NCBI RefSeq assembly: GCF_000524195.1
Contig: NW_020170519.1
Span: 99,095-163,094 of the forward strand
Direction: 5' to 3'
Source: Echinococcus granulosus
Taxonomy: Eukaryota; Platyhelminthes; Cestoda; Cyclophyllidea; Taeniidae
Length of the DNA: 64,000 nucleotides
The stretch's first letter is position 1, and every line of letters starts with the position of its first letter. The position numbers and the translations under genes were made by a program. The notes beneath the pieces are model-generated. The model saw nothing but the letters and a program-made list of their open reading frames with translations, was not told the origin of the DNA and ran no database searches. Below are positions 40,733-52,200 of this stretch, piece after piece.

Positions 40733-41381
40733 ATGTGGCCCCTACCTTAAGGGGAAAATACCCTAATATCTACTGCCAGGTGATGAAATGCTGTCTAACG
40801 GAAGAAGGGCATACTACGCGGATGGGAGTATATGTGATGATCCTTAGCAGAAGGTCTGAAAATGAAGTCTGCCTTCGGCAAATACCCTAGTCCGGTGTTC
40901 CACGGAAATACCATTCAAAAAAGCGCATTACGGAGATGCCTAACGTTTCAGCATGAAAATATCAATTATACAAAATAGCGTTACCTCCACCAACTTGCTA
41001 CTACCTAGGGAAGATTCCAAATAGAAATGGTTAGGCAGCATCGAAGTGAAAAAGTTACACGAAGGGACAGATGCGAAACCTCTTCCCCAAGGAACAAAGT
41101 TAGCTCCCGCCTATTATTAATGGACTCTGCTTTTGGGTCGGCCTACACGTTCTCCCCTCTCCAAACGTGGTTCCCTAATTGAGTGAACCTCCAGATCCAG
41201 AAGAATTGCCATAAGGGATAGGTGACGATGGGATGAAGTGTTTTCTGAGTAGCGTACAAATTCGATAAAAGATACGTTTGGTTCGTGGGCGTTTTCCCTA
41301 CACCATCGAGTATGCTGTGACCTTGACCAAGGGAAGGGGGATGATGGTCAAAAGAGGAGTCCATGTAGTACATTATTTGCT

Positions 41382-41547
41382 TGTTTAACTAGTTGTTTTA
41401 ATAACGGACCGCTAGTCGATTCCATCGTACCTCTACCAGGCTGGCTAGCTTCTAGACCATATGCATGACCCCTCAGCTCTCGGAAATACACCTTCTGCCC
41501 CAGTATTATGACTTCTCTCTGCTATGGAAAAGTCTCGGGGCTCTACA
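41382..41547 (+). repeat. 3' LTR of the TRIM-like element
   Basis: Starts TGTTTAACT and ends CTCTACA, 166 bases. Shares AACGGACC, CCATCGTACCTCTACC, CTTCTGCCCCAGTATTATG and AAGTCTCGGGG with the 5' LTR and the solo LTRs. Confidence 0.6.
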
Positions 41548-42778
41548 ATCCAACAAAATTTTACATTTTTTCGTGCTCTTTATGAGAATATTTTAACTAC
41601 CCGGGTTTTTGTATGAGCATGCTGCCTCCAAATTCTTAAAATTTTGTACGGTAGTTTAGTCTCGACATTGTTTATGCTGAAGTAGAATAATACTCGTCTT
41701 GCTGTTTGATATGGCATGATAAAAACAACGAATCTTTGCCAAACTACAACTTTCTAGGCAGCAGTCTCATAATAAAGGCAAGTTGATGTTGGCTTAACGA
41801 TTTTGTTGACAACAACCTGCTAGGGATTATCAATTCATCCTCTGGCTTTGCAGCAGAAGCGTTTTGATAGCATTATTCAAAGCCGAGTTTCTTCAAAGAT
41901 CACCTCCCAATTCACTACTTATCTGGATAATTTAAAAATACTTGTAATTTTAAATAGTTTTTTATTACCCATCACTACGTTTGGAGGGATTACCAAATCT
42001 CCCTACTTAACTGCTATCGCTTGTTTATAGTGAGTGTGTGTGTGCCAGGGGTGATTTTATGCGTAAGGCACAACTTCTATTCATAAAATTACTATTTCAG
42101 AGCTTTTAATTCTCATCACTCATATTAACCTTAGGGTGACAACTCTGACAAGCACAATAAGGTGTAGTGGACACCAGATGGTCGTCCGTGGTCAATGCTC
42201 ACTCCGCATAGAGCCTTCAGCAGTACCACACAAACCCTAGGAATGGAATGGACCAAGTATCTCTTACCAACTCCACCCGTAATGATAAGTTACTTTAGTC
42301 AAACAAAATAAAGATGTATAAGACTTCCTTAAGAAATACTATGACATGATTGTCTAACATGGGACAGTACACAGCTGCTCTGCCTACTTGGAACAATAGT
42401 AACGACAACGGTAACGACATCGTAACAACATCGAATGTGGGAAATGAGAAGAGATAATGACAGCACAACGTTGGGTCAAAAACACAAAAATCAGCGGTTT
42501 GATGAGTTCATTTACTGCCGTAATCATGTGCTGTCCACTCCAGTGGATGTTTGTAGTCAAGTGAATGGGTCGTGCTCGATACGCCAACTGTGGCGTCCTC
42601 CGCATCGGAAATTAGCAGTTTTTGATCGAGTTCAACACTTCCCATGCGGGATTGTGCTGGTTTCAATAGCTCAAATTCAGTGGTCTAGACGAGAAAATGT
42701 AGGATTCCCGGCTATTTGTACATTTTAAAGCTTGTAAATCACCACAAAAATATGCTCTGGCAGTGAGAAATGAATAAC
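41548..42778. other. Gene-free stretch downstream of calsyntenin
   Basis: Expected to hold the 3' UTR of the minus-strand calsyntenin gene. No canonical minus-strand AATAAA lies close to the stop; one is at 41961-41966, about 0.8 kb downstream. No other gene seen. Confidence 0.4.
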
Positions 42779-43261
42779 CTAGGTAATTGGCGCCAAACGA
42801 GTCTTTCTACATGAAATTTTCCCAAGTAAACTTACGCTATCATTCTCCGATTCACTTGACGAAGTGCTATCAAGTGACGAGGGTGTTGGTGGTGGCGGTG
42901 GTAAAACTCGGCTCATTTGGAAGTGCACCCTCTGTTTAGGTCTAATTTCTGCTCTTGATGACCTACTAGAAGCGAATTTGGGCCTTATCACAGGCACCCA
43001 GATGTCTTCCTCGGTATCCTCACGACCCCGTCTTTTGGTGAAATCCTCCTCCTCTTCTTCATCGTCCTCTCCATCTCTGCAGTGCTCATTTGCGGCCACG
43101 TAGCCGACAGTGGTTGTAATGAAATTCCGCGTGAAACTTGGAGATGCACGATACCTGCGTCGGCGAATCGACTTATTGCGAACCCAAACTAGACCGGCCA
43201 GAACGACAATTAGTCCGACTGCGAGGATCATTACACCCACCCAGTAGCTCCAAGTGTGGGT
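42779..43261 (-). other. Calsyntenin exon 14: membrane helix and cytoplasmic tail
   Basis: The exon begins THTWSYWVGVMILAVG, runs through a hydrophobic helix of about 21 residues and a basic stop-transfer run (KSIRRRRYR). The tail has an acidic stretch (DGEDDEEEEEDF), EEDIWVPVI, a proline run (PPPPPTP) and a Ser/Glu cluster. The exon could instead be cut at AGC/GTAAGT (donor at about 42837, minus strand), replacing the last 19 residues with a further exon that I could not find. Confidence 0.75.
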
Positions 43262-46200
43262 CTAAAATACGGTTAGCCAGTGGGAAAATCGCTTTGTTTT
43301 TTAGAAAATTTCTAATTAGATTTGTTTGGTTTATTCTATAACCAAAATTTGCTGAACGCAAAGTCGAAAAGTGATCTAATAATCTTTTAGGAAGTTTTAA
43401 CTGCTTGATTATCAAACTCAAACAAGAACGATACGCCTTTCAGGAAATAGTTCAACTTGTCACAGAGAGCATTAAGAAGACTAATGTCAAATCACATGTT
43501 TGCCAAGTCGGAGGAAACCCCAAATACTTTAATGCAAGCATCGGCCCCGTGCAACCACACTGCTTCTAACACTTAGATTCTGAGCTCTCTTAGTATGGAC
43601 CCCTTAGATTAACTAACATGAAGCCTCGTGGATAGTGCTACAGGAAATCGCAGTAAAAATGAGATAGATGTATCCGGTGGAACAATAAAACCATCTATAT
43701 GCATGAATAATGCATTCAAGGACTGTATTTTGAACAATTTATTCTAACGATATTGGCCAAACTGCATCAAGAATTCCCTAGACGAAAAGCTTGCTACATC
43801 AGCGATCTAAATAAAAATGCTCTTTTTATACAATTCAAAAGTCAATCATCTGACCAAACTATTATAGTGTTTGCAGTCCAAATTCTTTTAACTGGTTCAC
43901 TGTTAAACACAAATGAGGACTCACTAACCCTAGACTTCATATCACCCCGAAGTGGAAAGGCGACTGGTTGGACGTCCTCGAAAAAGACACGTTTTTCATC
44001 GTGATCAATCAGCTCCTCGCCCAAGGCCTCAAAGGAGTCGGTGTCAACAGTACGAAACTACAAAAAATTTCAAACACCAATCTTCCCTGTCTTAGAAAAA
44101 CAAATTTAGCATAGGCAATTAATAAATAATAGGTATTGATATATTTGTTGGATATGAAACCAGTATCAAGGAGACGTTTAGAGCCACATTGTTTATTTTC
44201 TGCACCAGTTCGTCTAAAGGCCTGACAGTAAGATGACGGCTTACGCTCCTATAAAAGGGTTTTAATCTCTGAAATATGATGTCTAGATAAATGTTGCGAT
44301 AAGAAGCGATGCAGTCAATAAACAACATTCTATTCCAAAACAATAAAGATTCTCTATTCTGAATTGTATAAGCATTTGAATGGGGCATAATCTCTAGGTT
44401 ACACTCCATTTTCGTCTTTTAAGTTAAAAAATCACATAACATGTTTTTTTTTTAAAAAAACCCACACTTTAATTCCGCTCTATTTAGTTCAGTGTCACAT
44501 AACGTAGGCTACGTTTTACAGAATGGTATAGCAACTAAAGCGCCAACTTCTGTCCACAGCGTCCCCTGATTGGCTCATTGCACATGATTGTATCTACAGA
44601 TAGCAAAATAGTAATTTGTTCTATCTACTAGCTTAGGCATTCAAAAGCAGTGAAGCGGGGACCAAAATATGCCTGGTTAAACCAACATTAAGTTCCATGA
44701 TTTCAAATAGAGAAATTGACTTAAGCACGAGTACCCCTAATAAGTGATTGAAAGTTGAATGAATGACTTTTTGAGGGAGAATATAACACATGGTGTTTTA
44801 TAGTTTTGCTTCTTTTCACCTGTGTTTCCAGTTGGTTACTGCGATGAAAGACAATCATCTTCTCATCATCATCTTGAATCATCGCGGTGCACTGAATGCT
44901 GACACATCGAGTTAAGCCCTTCACAGCATTCCTGTGTTTCCAAGCCATGTGTCGAAGTAGGTCATTATAGACATCGGTAGAGGCCTTGCCCACGATTCCA
45001 TAGCTGCTTCTTGTCCGTTCAAACCGTATTCCAATACCACTGAGAGAGGTAGTGGAGAATCCGCCGACAAAAATTGTTTCCTGGCCCAATTGAAGGCGAT
45101 TGGTCAAGAGGCCACAACTGTTGGCATTGCAACTGAGAACTGGTAGTTAAGAGAACACGATGATCACAAAAGACTTATAGGAACATTTTCACTTGTAAAG
45201 ATCCTTTTGATCCTAAGAAAGCATTTTGCTGCTCGTTTATGCAGAGAAATGCACCGCTATCCCAACTGTTATCGGAAAAAAAACAAATTTCTGAGTAATT
45301 TTGTTGCTTATAATACCCGAACGAAGCCACAACCACCTTTAATTTATGGAGCTCGATCTAAGGTCAAAAACTCTTCATAGAGGGTTAGATAAGATCGCTT
45401 TTTCGACTTATAATCTAATTTTCTGAATAAGAGATCAAGTTAAAAAAATTAACAAATTTGCTGTTTAATGGAGAGCAAAGCTTTGGTTTCAATGCCACTG
45501 GGGCCGCTTCTTAAATGCCTCTGAGTCCTAATCTAAAGTATTTTTAGTTGTTATATTTTGCTGGGAATTTTTTTAATGAATACTGCAAACTCAACACTGA
45601 TGTGTTTGTGACGAACAGTAAATGCCTTTAAACTGGTCTATTGTTAGGTCTTGGTCACTAGTGTAGCCTTTTTGCCTCTCATTGCTCTGCTTTCAGCTAA
45701 GAATTCAAAAAAATGTAAACTTGAATGTGCATCACGTTAGAATGGAGAATGCAGTGTGGAGCTTGGATAGATTCTTTACACTTCAGTCTCTGTAGTTTGC
45801 ATTTCTGTTTGGCGGAATAGCCTTCAAGCCATGTCGATAGCTTCAGTTCTTTTGTACGTCAGTAATATATCTACTGTCATACCACCATGACTTCGTAAGT
45901 CTTCAGCAAAAACTCGGGGCACCATGCTGATGGCAGCGGTGAGATTCCTATCCTGAAGGACAACTACGCTTGTTTATTTTATTAGATGATGAGTCTTCAA
46001 GTGACCGAAGAAGAGTGCATGCTGTGGATGGAAATTCTGTTAAGACTTCTAGCGGAAAGGTTAAAAATGACGCCTACCTTCAGCAACCGTCTCAATCTCG
46101 TTTTCTGTGGAAATGGTATTAATAACTTAAATGACACCAGCCGTGAATCGCTTGGAAAACCTCCTTACAGAGGTGTCGACTCTACCTACATGAGGATATC

Positions 46201-49200
46201 AATTAAGGCACACGCGATATCCCCTCTAGAACTCAGATTGATATATGCAGCTGGAGGGCACTAAAGTGGCAACAAAATGGCAAAGCGACGTAGACCCAAA
46301 ACCCATTCCCAACAGAACTATTTTACATTCCGTCTTTTATTAAGTGACTTTTCATATGTAAGGCTTTAATAGTTGGTTTAAATGTGCGTTTTGAGAGGCG
46401 GGAACCAAAATCCCCCCATATTGTGCTTCCCCTCAGTAACATGATCTCCGAGTATTTGTTTTGAGTATTTTATGCAGGAAATTCTTAAAAAAAATGAATG
46501 CGTAATCGATTCAAGTGGGAAAATTTGAAACTAATAACTTCGCTTTTAAAAGTCACTAAGGAGAAGCTGTGCTTCAAACTTTGTTTTATTTTTAAATAAT
46601 ACCTATCTTAGTTAAATGTTTACAATATCATTATCTTCCGGAAAGCATCAGAGTAAAACAGGAGCAAGAGGAAAGAAGAATGAATTGCAGAAGGTTTCTT
46701 CTCGCAACTGTTGCATACTACACTCAGAATGGCTGATCAATTCCATGACAACCTTCTCCACTTGGCTACTGATGCAGATATCTCTGTTGGTAGCCACTGA
46801 GCATCGACTTTTAAAAAATTTTGAATGACAATCTGGTTCCTTGATTTTATATAAAGATTGGTCTTTTGCTATTTGCTCATGGGGTATCAAGAAGCAGAGG
46901 TTTCCTAACTGAATGCATATTCACGAGAATCATCACTGGCATACTGCAGGAAAGGCGTCTTTGAAGCATTTACAACCTTTAGATGACTCACCGCGGCTGT
47001 GAGCCCCATTATTGTACCATATTCTGCTTGAAATTTCATCCTTTTATTCTCCACACACTGTCCCATGCAATCTTGATTTACATCGTCTAGACCGGCACAC
47101 GACATGAGCTCTGGGTACTAGCAATAGGGTATTGCGTGCAGCACTGCCACGGTTACATTCCTTTGTATGTTAACTGTTGGCCTCGTTATAACTCAAATGC
47201 ACACTACACTTAATTCTACCTTATTTTCTCAGTGGTTTACAGCACAGTTTTTTACTCGGCCTCACCGTTTACACCCAAATGCTCCAACTCCTCCAAGCAC
47301 CTGGGATCGGAGGCCTCCCAGGTAAGATTTGCGTCAGGAATGAGGTATTGTCCCCTTTTAGCCTCCGACACGCTTATTGCTCGTTTGGTGCCTTCCAACG
47401 CCTGCAGAGAGGTGCTTTGCAGCCTCAGTCGATAGCCGCAGGGGTCTTCCGCACTCGGCGACGAAAGCCCTTCAAGATCGTTGCGAGGCTGGTCCAAATC
47501 CTTCCTTGCTGCAGCATCAATCAGCGTGATATTCACTTCGGGAAGTGGAGATGTTGTGTTGGTTTCTAAACATCTGAAGAAAAATCAAAGTAGCTAAAAG
47601 TCTCTCATAAAAAGGTTAGGATATCTTAATAGAACCAACCTACATCCTGCTTGCATGTGTTAGCTTTTAATGATATAACACCAATTAGATCAACTTTCCC
47701 CACGAAGAGAGCTGATACGATAAAGTAGAACGGCCTCTGGAAATATCCCCCATTTCCGTCAAACATGCCAACTTTAATGCGTGGGAGATTGCATACAAGT
47801 ATGTGTGTATGTAAAGCTCATCTCACAAGAACTCCTGGTAAGCTTACATGCAACCGTGTGTAGATTCCAAAAGCTGCACTATATTCCTTTTTAAGAAAAG
47901 TTAAATTGTAAATTACTTTCACAGATGAATGAGTTAATGTACCGAGACCGCCTTTTCCTCCCCTTCTTAAACAAACCCAACTTATAGTTCATTTTCAGTG
48001 AAAAGTAGACCACTTTAAGGAATGATTGAAGTAAACGCAAATTGAGGATGAAAAGAGGAGGCTCATGAGTTACCTTTGTATCCAATTCTTTAAACTAATA
48101 CAGAATAATTTTGTGGGCGCTTTTATTTTGTCGTGCACATAGACGATAACATCAGCAACGCCCTTTTTGGTAAGATGGAATTTCATGCAGTATTTTATGC
48201 CCTATGCACACCTAAAATACCATAATACGCATTCATTTAAAGTAAATTTTGTTTTTGGTGCCCCATTAAAAAGTCTATGCACATTGCTGCATTACATTTG
48301 TTAGGGTAAGTGCGGGTTTATTTGCTGCATTGCCTTGCTGAAATTTTCGCCCCTGTTCCATATATCTCTCGGCTTAAACAAGAATTAAACGATTACCATT
48401 TTGAACAGCCTATTTCGGTGCCTCGAAAAATCGGACGTGCAGAGTTCTAAGGATCGAGCTCATAAAGAAAGACTTTCTTTTAACTATTCGCCTAAAATTT
48501 TCAATAAGCTACAGGAATGTAATGGTAAATTTTGCTAGTAATGTTGTTGTCCCTGAAAAAAAGCTTTAGATTGCATGATCGAACAAAAAATACGCAAATG
48601 CATTACCAATGTATGCTTTGGGCTAGTCTATTGGAAATATTACGTGTTGAAAAGAATCGCAGTATTATCAGTTGAAGAAGTCTTACTGGAAATATCAAGT
48701 TCTATGTAGGTTCTCTAAAGGTGTTCCTCAATGTTTGGGTCATTTTTTTTCTTTAAATTTGCCAAGGAGAAATCACGTCAGCGACTCGTTAATAAACATA
48801 CAGAAAAGGCAAACACTTGCTTTTGGGTCAAATATTTGTTCCGCAATTGTTTTCTCCACGATCGTAAGTAATTCAATGCCATTAACACCAATGCCAAGCT
48901 TCGGGGGTTCCTTTTGCATAGTTTCACATTTTACTAACGTTACCAAGAGGTCATTTTACTTAACATGAGACTATGAAACCGCTCACTGGATATAACTCGC
49001 CAGACGCAAAGTCACCGACGGAACACCATCCAGGTTGACCACATTCAGTTGCTGCAGGACACTGCTCACTTGTGCCGCTTGCAAGCTGACCATTCGAATG
49101 CCACGAAAGGGTAGCTCCCAGGTAAGCTTTGTGGAAGGAGTCAGGAGGTGGAGCGCCTCCTGATTCAAAGTGAGGCGAGGTTTACAGTCAATTAAGCACT

Positions 49201-52200
49201 CGATTGTGGTCGGTTTCAACACTGTCCCGTACAATAAGCTCATATCTGCAATCTGACCCTAAAGAAGTGGAATGTTTAATGTGTTAATCCGGCATCCAGC
49301 TATTGTGGAGCATTAAAATTAGAAAATTTTTTAAGTAAAATGTTTAGGAGTGTGATTTTAGCTACATTACTAAGGTGGTGATTTAATCGTAATCGCAAAT
49401 CAGCAACTACCACCGAAATCGCCAGAATTTTCTCGGGGATTAAAAACATGCCTTGCTCACAGTTCATGTAGTTCTACTTTCTACTTCTGAGGGTGTGGAT
49501 GTAAAAGAATATGCCAGAGAAAGTTGATGATATTCAAAACGGGATGGGGAGTTATTTACCTCAGTTAGGGATGCTGCTGTGCTGACTATTTTTGACCTCG
49601 TGGTGCAGCTTTGACTCAATTCATGCTTTTTAAACCAAATGCAATTTTGGAGTGATTAATGAATATTTTTGCACTTTCTATTAGCTGAAGTAGACCAGGG
49701 TTGTAAGAAGTGGAGGAACGACAATTTTTTGTAGGTTTATAGGGATTAAGCACACGATTCTGCCTTTAAAGTAACTTTATCTTCAATTTTAGACTTGTGC
49801 AAAGATTTTTGAAGAGCCTACCTTCAGTCATGCAAAACTTACTCCCCTGATGGGCGACACTTAAAGGTGGCTAATATTGTCAAAGAGACACTTGGAAGGA
49901 CGAATTACACACTTCAAGTTTGACAATTTGAATCGAAGTATTTTCAGTACTGCATTAATTTTCACCTACCTTTTGAAACGAATCATCAAGAATGTTGTCA
50001 AGTGGAAGAAAAATAATCTTTTAAATCAAAAAATGGATAGAAAGTAAGATACCTTAAAGATATGCGAGAATTTCTCTGGATTAGAAGCAGACCATGCAGC
50101 TCCAATGATAGCGAGTGACTGGCCCTCGGGTGAATCGTCCGCAAAAGTCGGAGGAACATTCAGGATCGGTCCTGATGAAATCTTTTCAAGTTCATCTCTG
50201 CTCAGAAATATCCCCACCTTTGGGCAAACAGGAAACACAAAGTCTACTACTTTTAAACGCCAGAAATTTTGAGACTTAATGTGTTAGACTTGTCCAACGA
50301 ATTTGCCATTTGTTAGTCTAGCTCTAGAATTTAAAAATTAACTGTTCCCTGAATGTTAAATGAGGTGGTTAAAAGGCTGTTTGAGCATTCTCAAAGTTGA
50401 CAATTTAAAGAGATGAAAGCAGATTTGCTAATGTCCTTCTACGAAATAAAATAAAGGCTTATATCCATTTCTTTTCGGGAAGTCAGGAAAGGTCTTTTTC
50501 AAGAAATATGGATGGAATTTAACTTCAGTAGACCCTATCAACTCATGAGGAACTCACACTTTGTTCTTTTCCTTTCGATTGGTAGTTGATTGTCATTAGG
50601 ACCCATTCCTCCTCAACAATGTGCGAGCTCGACGAGAATGTCCATGAAGTAGACGGAAGATTGGAAAACTTTTTCAGGCAAACAATTATGTCTCTTCCCC
50701 TTTTAGAGATCGTCAAAGTAGAGACTTTGTAGTCTAGAACAACACCGATTTAGCGTACCCAGCATAGACATCACTAAATTTGTAGCAGTCTCGTACCATT
50801 AGAACAATCATTTGGCTGGGCATCTAGCTTGGTTCACTAATCATAGTGGTGTACTACTCGGGTTGCTTGTTTAACTTTACGCAGGCACTGAGGAGCACGG
50901 CCATTGTACTTCCGCCAGGCGACATGGCCTTCGGGCCTTGCCAGTAGCCCCTCAGCCGCTTCGTACACTGATATTACATACTCTGCCCCAGCATTATGTC
51001 TTATTTCGTCGTCAAGGTAGTCTTGACATGTCACAGTAGTACCCCTGAATTTCAAGGTCTTTCTAATTAGATGGACCCAAAAAAACCTTCCTTTAAGCAC
51101 AGAAAAGGGCTATAAATTTACATTAAATGATCAGTGTTAAATAAAAATCAACTAATTAAATGAGTTCGATAGCATATACGATCTGGTACTTGCCAAATTC
51201 AAAACGCTTTCCCGAAACTACGTAATATACTTATCAAAAGATCGCTAGATTTTACAATTATTTTGGGGTGCAAATCTCGCGCTTCTGGATGCAGTCCAAG
51301 ATTAACTGCGTCATTTCGGAAGGTCATTTTATCCAGCGCTCAAAATCAAAGGCCCCAAACGTAGAAGAGCCTACCGAAAATATTTTTGCCGTAGAACAGG
51401 ACCTCAATTGGAATGTCACCAGGTATGTTGGGAGGTAGGTGCGGGTACTGGCGAATCCAAAAGAAGAGGGAAAATTGGAGATTATTTTCACCATCCTCCG
51501 ACCCGCGTAGATCAGACGCTTGAATTAGCTGATCAGTTACGTTAAGCGGAGACTTGCTAGAGTAAAGGCGTTTTGTGTCGGCCATGAGTTTTGTCAGAGC
51601 TGAATGTTTTGATCGCAGGCCTAAAAAAAAGTGTGAAAGTATATGTGCAGAGCAAAAATACCCTTTTGTCGCCTATCTTGGAATAGTTTGCCGTTAAGCA
51701 TGAGTAAATCCGCTCGTTAAAGTCGAATTTAAACAACAAAGTTGGCTCTTTGTTCCAGTTCAATTAGGAAGCCACAAATAAAGGCAAAATTCAGCTCGTT
51801 CTGCAAGTTGAGCTTTTGTTTAGGTAAAGTTAAGTTGGGTAAAAGTATCGAATCTTACACCAAAATAGTTGTTGGATCAAAAAAGTGGTATTGGGAATTA
51901 GGCTGGAAAAAAACGCATTCCCTCTCCAAGCTGTCATCGAATAATGGTCATCACTTTCTCTACTAATGTCCCAGGGGAAAAGCATCTAGAGCAGGCCCCA
52001 CCCTTTTTGCTCATCTTTTGAATATAATACGCATTCTTTTTGCCTTTCCAAACTAATTCAAATTTTGTTTCATAATTAGCTGTGTCACTTCTATGTGATG
52101 TGCAGTCCATGTAAGGAAATCAAGTCAGCACACATATGCAGCGCTATGGGATGATGTGTCACTGTTTTTAGCTACTTTTTTTCGCAAAAGCAAAATTCTA

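Larger units (their letters stand above)
40542..41547 (+). mobile_element. TRIM-like miniature LTR retrotransposon, best copy
   Basis: Two related segments in the same orientation (40542-40716 and 41382-41547) bracket about 665 bases without coding capacity. Directly after the first lies TGGTAGCAGA (40723-40732), complementary to the 3' end of animal initiator-Met tRNA, which is the expected place for a minus-strand primer site. Purine runs before the second LTR (AAGGGAAGGGGGA, about 41328) could serve as polypurine tract. Total length is about 1 kb. Short non-coding LTR elements with these parts are called TRIMs, and such elements are known in taeniid tapeworms. The two LTRs have diverged considerably, so this copy is old. 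Confidence 0.65.

Noticed and set aside
42864..43103. Plus-strand Ser-rich frame (also 47279-47569 plus)
   Set aside because: Shadows of calsyntenin exons 14 and 10 on the opposite strand.
42779..45139. C-terminal exons first read as an integrin alpha juxtamembrane region
   Set aside because: The tail lacks GFFxR, the N-terminal exons have no FG-GAP beta-propeller, and the full exon set matches the calsyntenin order of cadherin repeats, LNS region and membrane helix.
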